From SURF-32 sp964648365 (GTDB lineage Bacteria; Planctomycetota; Phycisphaerae; UBA1845), in NCBI GenBank assembly GCA_964648365.1, contig CAZYLK010000191.1:1-11381 (forward strand): DNA of 11,381 nt, read 5' to 3'. The notes below the pieces were generated by a model. That model was not told where the DNA came from. It worked only from the letters and a program-made list of their open reading frames with translations, and made no database searches. Numbering within the stretch: position 1 is the stretch's first letter; each line of letters begins with the position of its first letter. Shown piece by piece: positions 7,874 to 11,381 of the stretch. A program made the translations under genes and the position numbers.

Positions 7874-9172
7874 ATGACTTCCAGATCGAATGCCTCCTGC
7901 GGCTGCCCTGAGTATCAGGCACTGAGCCGCCGACGGTTCCTCGGTACCACGCTCGGGACGGGCGCGGCGTCGTTTTTGGGCCTGCTGGACCCGCGCGTGC
8001 TCTTCGCGCAGCCAGCCGGATCCCGCACGGCGGACAGCATCATCCTTCTGTGGATGGCAGGCGGGCAGAGCCACCTCGAAACATGGGATCCCAAGCCGGG
8101 CAGCGGACCCTTCGACCCCATCAACACCAGCGTGAAGGGAATCCAGATCAGCGAGCTTCTGCCGCGGATCGCGCGGCAGTTCGAAGACATCTCCCTGATC
8201 CGGTCGCTGACCTCCAAGGAAGCGTCGCACGTGCGCGCCCGCTACCTCATGCACACGGGCTACCCGCCGCTGGGCAGCCTCCAGCACCCTTCCCTCGGTT
8301 CGCTGATGTGGAAGATGGCGGGTGGCCTCAACCCGGACCTTCCGGCCTATGTGACCATCGGCAGCGAAACCTGGCCGTCGGGTTTCCTCGGCGCCGCGTA
8401 TGCCCCCTTCCACATCGAAAACCCTGACCGGCCGGCCCAGAATCTCGACTACCATGACTCGGTCAGCGACAAGCAGTTCACTGACCGGCTCAGGCTGCTC
8501 AAGTCCTTCGATCAGAAGTTCTCCAGCGAGCACCGCGGCAAAGAAGTCATCGAGGCGTATGGTGACCACTACCGGGCTGCGCACCAGTTGATGAAGAGTC
8601 AGAGCGTCGAGGCCTTCGATCTGTCTCAAGAGCCGGAAGAGGTGCGCGAACGGTACGGAGCGACCTACCTGGGCCAGGGCTGCCTGCTCGCCCGGCGGCT
8701 CGTCCAGGAGAAGGTCCGCTTCATCGAGGTCAGCTACGGCGGCTGGGACTTCCACGCGGACAACTTCTCCGGCCACAAGAAACTGTGCCGTACGCTCGAC
8801 GAAGCCGTCAGCGCGCTGCTCTGGGATCTCAAACGGCTCGACCTGCTCGATCGCACGCTGGTGCTCCTGTGCAGCGAGTTCGGCCGCAGCCCGGTCATCA
8901 ATCAGGATGAGGGTCGCGACCACTGGGCCAAGGTCTGGAGCGCCATGATCGCCGGCGGCGGCATTGTCGGAGGGAAGGTCATCGGCGCCAGCACGGCAGG
9001 CGGACACGAGGTTGCGGAAGACCCGGTGCCCGTCGGAAGCCTGCACGCGACGCTCTGTCATGCCCTCGGCGTCGACCCGACCGCCACCAATCTGTCACCG
9101 GACAGCCGGCCGATACGGATCGTCAAGGAATACAATCACACGCCGGTCTACAGCCTGTTCTCGCAGACGTGA
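7874..9172 (+). CDS. DUF1501 family protein with Tat signal
   Basis: 432 residues, about the usual length for the family. Residues 18-23 are a twin-arginine motif (SRRRFL) followed by a weakly hydrophobic stretch (24-45), so export in folded form through Tat is expected, perhaps with a cofactor or metal. DUF1501 is related to the alkaline phosphatase/sulfatase superfamily. Motifs visible are MAGGQSHLETWDPKPG (61-76), SYGGWDFHADNF (287-298), CSEFGRSP (333-340) and EGRDHW (346-351), where conserved Asp/His residues could bind metal. The enzymatic activity is unknown. Two cysteines (C9, C11) precede the Tat motif. The start is the ATG at 7874 with GAAAGG 6 bases upstream. It follows the DUF1549/DUF1553 gene at 59 bp with no terminator seen between, the arrangement common in planctomycetes, and faces the minus-strand DUF1579 gene. 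Confidence 0.95.
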   Translation: MTSRSNASCGCPEYQALSRRRFLGTTLGTGAASFLGLLDPRVLFAQPAGSRTADSIILLWMAGGQSHLETWDPKPGSGPFDPINTSVKGIQISELLPRIARQFEDISLIRSLTSKEASHVRARYLMHTGYPPLGSLQHPSLGSLMWKMAGGLNPDLPAYVTIGSETWPSGFLGAAYAPFHIENPDRPAQNLDYHDSVSDKQFTDRLRLLKSFDQKFSSEHRGKEVIEAYGDHYRAAHQLMKSQSVEAFDLSQEPEEVRERYGATYLGQGCLLARRLVQEKVRFIEVSYGGWDFHADNFSGHKKLCRTLDEAVSALLWDLKRLDLLDRTLVLLCSEFGRSPVINQDEGRDHWAKVWSAMIAGGGIVGGKVIGASTAGGHEVAEDPVPVGSLHATLCHALGVDPTATNLSPDSRPIRIVKEYNHTPVYSLFSQT

Positions 9173-9201
9173 GGCAGGCGGACAGACTTCTGCACGCACG
9201 C

Positions 9202-9260
9202 GGCCGGCGATCGACGCGGCACCAGGCGCGCGAGCGCGAGGCTCTGTCGACGGGCCGGCC
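9202..9260. terminator. hairpin between convergent genes, possible bidirectional terminator
   Basis: GGCCGGC (9202-9208) pairs with GCCGGCC (9254-9260), and TCGAC (9211-9215) with GTCGA (9246-9250). A small GC hairpin can nest in the loop around 9226-9237. It fills most of the 87-bp gap between the convergent stop codons and touches the last base of the DUF1579 stop. There is no T-run on either strand, so Rho-independent action is uncertain. Confidence 0.35.
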
Positions 9261-9742
9261 TATTCCTTGCGCCGATAGTGCGCCGTCATGATCTGCGTCC
9301 ACTTCTTGTCCGAGCCGAGTACGTGCGAGGTCATGACCCGGTGGTCGTCGCTGACGAACTCGATGACGTCCTTGTAGTTGGCCGTCGAGCCGTCGCCGGC
9401 CATGCTGGGGCCTTCGGAGTGGAGCGAGAGCACTTTGCCGGCGGCGTCCATCTTGCCGTCGTAGACCCACAGGTGGGACATCATCGACCCGACCCATGTT
9501 CCCAGATACCGCTTGCCCTGCGGATCGTAGCCCAGCGTCATCAGCGTCGTGCAGGGGCCACAGCCCGGCATCTCCCCCTGGCCCTCGCAGAGGAACCACA
9601 ATCCGCCCAGGGAACGCACGCGCTCCGAACCCGTGCTCTTCATCGGCGGTTGATCCGGCCCCATCGTACACTCCGCGTCGTACGTCCACTCACCGACGAG
9701 TCTCTCCAGCCAGCGATGCTCAGCCTGCGGTTCCGCTTTCAT
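9260..9742 (-). CDS. DUF1579 domain protein without signal peptide
   Basis: 160 residues, almost all DUF1579. The order HRWLERLVGEWTYDAEC (9-25), SLGGLWFLCEGQGEMPG (44-60), LMTLGYDPQGKRYLGTWVG (67-85) and a C-terminal strand with KKWTQIMTAHYRRKE (146-160) is the family pattern of a small beta-rich, possibly lipocalin-like fold. The reaction or ligand is unknown. No signal or membrane segment is seen, so it is probably cytoplasmic. The frame is open upstream to an ATG at 9835, but those 31 residues look unlike the family. The ATG at 9742 has AAGGAG six bases upstream and is preferred. It lies 177 bp after the exported DUF1579 paralogue on the same strand, with a strong hairpin between them, so co-transcription is doubtful. 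Confidence 0.88.
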   Translation of the reverse strand: MKAEPQAEHRWLERLVGEWTYDAECTMGPDQPPMKSTGSERVRSLGGLWFLCEGQGEMPGCGPCTTLMTLGYDPQGKRYLGTWVGSMMSHLWVYDGKMDAAGKVLSLHSEGPSMAGDGSTANYKDVIEFVSDDHRVMTSHVLGSDKKWTQIMTAHYRRKE

Positions 9743-9748
9743 TCGACG

Positions 9749-9754
9749 CTCCTT
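9749..9754 (-). promoter_or_regulatory. ribosome binding site setting the start at 9742
   Basis: AAGGAG, a strong Shine-Dalgarno, stands six bases before the ATG at 9742 on the minus strand. This argues against the upstream ATG at 9835 in the same frame. Confidence 0.8.
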
Positions 9755-9838
9755 CTCCAATCGGCCGGACGGTTCACCGCCGCCGCCGAACGAGCAGCCC
9801 AGCGGGATGATGCTCCAAACGGGCGCGTCATGCAACGG

Positions 9839-9878
9839 CCGACGGCCGAGCCCGCCGCGTGGCGTGCTCGGCCGTCGG
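9839..9878 (-). terminator. strong stem-loop after the exported DUF1579 gene
   Basis: CCGACGGCCGAGC (9839-9851) pairs perfectly with GCTCGGCCGTCGG (9866-9878), 13 bp. After one mismatch the stem continues with CGCC (9853-9856) to GGCG (9861-9864) around a GCGT tetraloop. It lies 41 bases after the stop of the upstream minus-strand gene. No T-run follows on the minus strand, so it could be a terminator without a U-tract, an mRNA 3'-end stabiliser or a processing site. Confidence 0.5.
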
Positions 9879-9919
9879 TTCGTGTTGAAACCCTGCCCGC
9901 AACGCGCGCGGCCCGCGCA

Positions 9920-10558
9920 TCACGGCTCGCGCGTGTACGCAATGCTCATCATCTTGTATTCCTTGCCGCTCTTCGGATCGGGACCGAAGATCTCGAACGT
10001 CTTCGTGTAGGGCCCGGTACGCGTCTCGACCTCGCGCATGACCGTCGGCTTCCTGGTAATCGGGCAGTTATAAGTGTAGCTCCAGGTCATCGTCTTGCCG
10101 TCCGACGACAGGTTCCCGGTGCCCTGCATGATCCCGGTGCCGCAGTTGTCCACCCACACGCCCACGAACGTCTGGGTCACGTTGTCGTAGCCGTAGAGGC
10201 CGAAACCGTTGAACGGCCCCATGCCGGGCATGTCGCCCGCGACCTCGCACTTCAGGAAGCGGCCGTCCATCATCGGCGTGAACGTCGCCGTGCAGTCACT
10301 GTTGACCGGCTCAGCGCCCGGCCCCATCCACATGGTGTTCTTGCCGTGCCACAGACCCTGGTCCTTGGCCAGGTACTCGTGCATCTTGCCGGGCGTTCCG
10401 GCCAGCATGCAGGCCTGCATGTCCTCGGCCGTCCAGCCCGGCGGCAATTTCATCTCGGGCTGACCGCCCTCCTGCGACTGCTGGGCGATCACCACAGATG
10501 CAGCCAGGGCAAGGCCGCCGGCAACACACAGCGAGATCGAGAGAATTCGCGCCTTCAT
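9920..10558 (-). CDS. exported DUF1579 domain protein
   Basis: 212 residues. Residues 1-25 are a Sec signal peptide (MKARILS, a hydrophobic run 6-24, likely cut after VVIA), so the mature protein is periplasmic or extracellular. After a short Gln/Gly/Pro-rich spacer, DUF1579 covers about 58-211: HEYLAKDQGLWHGKNTMW (60-77), MMDGRFLKCEVAGDMPG (96-112), FNGFGLYGYDNVTQTFVGVW (116-135), GTGNLSSDGKTMTW (146-159), and an ending KMMSIAYTREP. The biochemical role of the family is unknown. The mature part has cysteines at 50, 89, 104, 139 and 165 and could form disulfides outside the cell. The frame is open upstream to 10711, but that would bury the signal peptide. The ATG at 10558 has GGAGA six bases upstream. 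It is a paralogue of the signal-less copy downstream. Confidence 0.92.
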   Translation of the reverse strand: MKARILSISLCVAGGLALAASVVIAQQSQEGGQPEMKLPPGWTAEDMQACMLAGTPGKMHEYLAKDQGLWHGKNTMWMGPGAEPVNSDCTATFTPMMDGRFLKCEVAGDMPGMGPFNGFGLYGYDNVTQTFVGVWVDNCGTGIMQGTGNLSSDGKTMTWSYTYNCPITRKPTVMREVETRTGPYTKTFEIFGPDPKSGKEYKMMSIAYTREP

Positions 10559-10564
10559 CCACTT

Positions 10565-10569
10565 TCTCC
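10565..10569 (-). promoter_or_regulatory. ribosome binding site setting the start at 10558
   Basis: GGAGA lies six bases before the ATG at 10558 on the minus strand. Choosing this ATG places the Sec signal peptide at residue 1. Confidence 0.7.
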
Positions 10570-10587
10570 AAGTTCGTTTTTTTGGGG

Positions 10588-10624
10588 CCGGCCCCGCACG
10601 CCCCACGCGGGCGGCGCGGGCCGG
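10588..10624 (-). promoter_or_regulatory. stable stem-loop in the leader of the exported DUF1579 gene
   Basis: CCGGCCC (10588-10594) pairs with GGGCCGG (10618-10624), CGC (10595-10597) with GCG (10614-10616), and GCCC (10600-10603) with GGGC (10609-10612), about 14 bp in all. If transcription starts near 10631 this occupies most of the 5' leader. On the minus strand it is followed by seven As and then the ribosome binding site. A perfect palindrome GGGGCCGGCCCC (10584-10595) overlaps it and offers an alternative fold. A role is inferred only. Confidence 0.4.
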
Positions 10625-10637
10625 ACCGGCCGCGTCC

Positions 10638-10643
10638 ATTGTA
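10638..10643 (-). promoter_or_regulatory. candidate -10 box (TACAAT) for the exported DUF1579 gene
   Basis: TACAAT on the minus strand, 5 of 6 to the consensus, lies 79 bases before the ATG at 10558, giving a leader of about 73 nt. No clear -35 is present. It shares the eight-base word TACAATGG with the site before the kinase. Confidence 0.35.
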
Positions 10644-10760
10644 CCATCGGGGTGAAGGCGTCCATATCCCGCCGAGGCTCCAGGGCTCCGCACCCGCGCG
10701 ACGCCCGGCACGGTTACGCAGGAGTGCGGCCCCTCCAGATCGCATGCGCGCGCCGGCCGC

Positions 10761-11333
10761 TCACCCCCAACGCATGACGAGCTCGTCGGCCAGACGCGTC
10801 AATTCCTCGAGCCTGCGACCGCCGAACGACCGGCAGCCGACCTCGCAGAACTGCCGGCAGAGCGTGGTCCGGGCATCCGCCGGCATGACACGGTCGCCCA
10901 TGTTGAACAGGACGTTGTCCTCTTTGAAGATGTGGTTGGTCAGAAGCTCGATGTACTGCCCGGCGGCGGCGTGGAAGCGTTGGATGGCCGCGTCGTTGCC
11001 CGCGTCAACGGCTTTCAGGGCGTCTGCCATCGCCGCCGTGTGCTCGCGGGCCAGCTTGTGCTCGTAGAGCATCACACCGATCGGCCCGCCGTCGCGCGGG
11101 ATGCCGGCGGCTTCCATGACCGGGAAGAGCAGGTCTTCCTCCTTTGCGTGATGGCAGGCATCGGCGAAGAGTTTGAAGAACGTCACGCACTGGCCGAGGG
11201 CGGCCGCCTCGAAGCCGTCGCCCCGCTGCGAGCGGGACACGAGTGCTTCCAGGACGGCCAGGACGCGGAGGATGACCTGGTGTTCCTCGCGCAGTACCTG
11301 CGTCGGTTGTGCGTCGTCGTTTGAGTGTGTCAT
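10761..11333 (-). CDS. hemerythrin-like HHE cation-binding protein
   Basis: 190 residues, a four-helix di-iron protein of the hemerythrin/HHE family, probably cytoplasmic (no signal peptide). Likely iron ligands are H18 in REEHQV, H62 and E66 in CHHAKEEDLLFP, H92 (or H98) in YEHKLAREH, and H134 with E138 in NHIFKEDNVLF. Both HxxxE pairs of the family are present. Such proteins bind O2 or NO, or handle iron; which applies cannot be read. The C-terminal helix holds C159, C163 and C167 (CRQFCEVGC), an odd addition, with two more cysteines at 49 and 60. The start is the ATG at 11333 with AAGGAG nine bases upstream. The 202 bp gap to the DUF1579 gene, with its own promoter-like box, suggests a separate unit. 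Confidence 0.93.
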   Translation of the reverse strand: MTHSNDDAQPTQVLREEHQVILRVLAVLEALVSRSQRGDGFEAAALGQCVTFFKLFADACHHAKEEDLLFPVMEAAGIPRDGGPIGVMLYEHKLAREHTAAMADALKAVDAGNDAAIQRFHAAAGQYIELLTNHIFKEDNVLFNMGDRVMPADARTTLCRQFCEVGCRSFGGRRLEELTRLADELVMRWG

Positions 11334-11350
11334 AGATCAGGTCTCCTTCA

Positions 11351-11381
11351 GAGGGAGTGAGGGAGTGAGGGAGTAAGGGAG
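11351..11381 (-). repeat. 8-bp tandem repeat upstream of the hemerythrin gene, cut by window edge
   Basis: On the plus strand GAGGGAGT occurs three times without a break (11351-11358, 11359-11366, 11367-11374) and is followed by AAGGGAG, a fourth copy with one change that runs off the window. It begins two bases beyond the ribosome binding site of the hemerythrin gene, so it lies in its leader or promoter. Purine and pyrimidine are almost fully strand-separated. Confidence 0.8.

Noticed and set aside
7820..9061. A 413-codon minus-strand open frame antisense to DUF1501.
   Set aside because: The plus strand has a Tat signal, a ribosome binding site and several DUF1501 motifs. The antisense frame has none.
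9278..10777. A 499-codon plus-strand open frame across both DUF1579 genes.
   Set aside because: It is antisense to two proteins with clear family motifs, runs through both intergenic hairpins, and has a low-complexity Arg/His/Ala/Pro composition.
1..11381. CRISPR array, mobile element, tRNA or defence genes.
   Set aside because: No spaced direct repeats, transposase or integrase motifs, terminal inverted repeats, tRNA cloverleaf or nuclease/methylase signatures were seen on either strand.

Overview
The window is GC-rich bacterial DNA that reads as a planctomycete. The evidence is a DUF1549/DUF1553 gene beside a DUF1501 gene, a pairing typical of Planctomycetota. It also carries a Ser/Thr kinase of the planctomycete style, a giant exported repeat protein ending in a dockerin-like module, and two DUF1579 proteins. 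The dockerin wording may point to a Phycisphaerae-like lineage, but that is a weak inference. No tRNA, rRNA, CRISPR array, transposase, integrase or phage gene is visible.

Layout. At the left edge (1-647, minus) is the N-terminal half of a Hanks-type Ser/Thr kinase, cut just after the catalytic HRD loop. A 349-bp divergent gap, rich in short stem-loops, separates it from a 1547-residue secreted beta-repeat protein with a C-terminal dockerin-like pair of Asp-rich loops (997-5640, plus). A terminator-like hairpin with a T-run follows. Next come two plus-strand genes: a lipoprotein DUF1549/DUF1553 protein (5853-7814) and, 59 bp on, a Tat-exported DUF1501 protein (7874-9172). These look co-transcribed. 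The right part is on the minus strand: a hemerythrin-like HHE protein (10761-11333), an exported DUF1579 protein (9920-10558) and a signal-less DUF1579 protein (9260-9742). The gaps between them are 202 and 177 bp, so each may be its own transcription unit. The DUF1501 and distal DUF1579 genes converge on a hairpin around 9202-9260.

How the parts may work together. The DUF1549/DUF1553 and DUF1501 proteins are both predicted to act outside the cytoplasm. Their families co-occur so regularly in planctomycetes that a joint, still unassigned, surface or periplasmic role is likely. The giant dockerin protein is probably extracellular or cell-surface material, separated from the pair by the terminator. 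The kinase would sense or relay a signal but has no visible partner here. The hemerythrin would bind O2, NO or iron through a di-iron site. The DUF1579 pair has no assigned biochemical function.

Novelty. I do not see a clearly new defence or mobile system. The points most worth a second look are the structured leader of the giant gene, the lipoprotein DUF1549/DUF1553 variant that lacks the family's usual cytochrome module and carries an in-frame 18-bp tandem repeat, the cysteine triplet at the end of the hemerythrin protein, and the exported DUF1579 gene bracketed by two strong hairpins.
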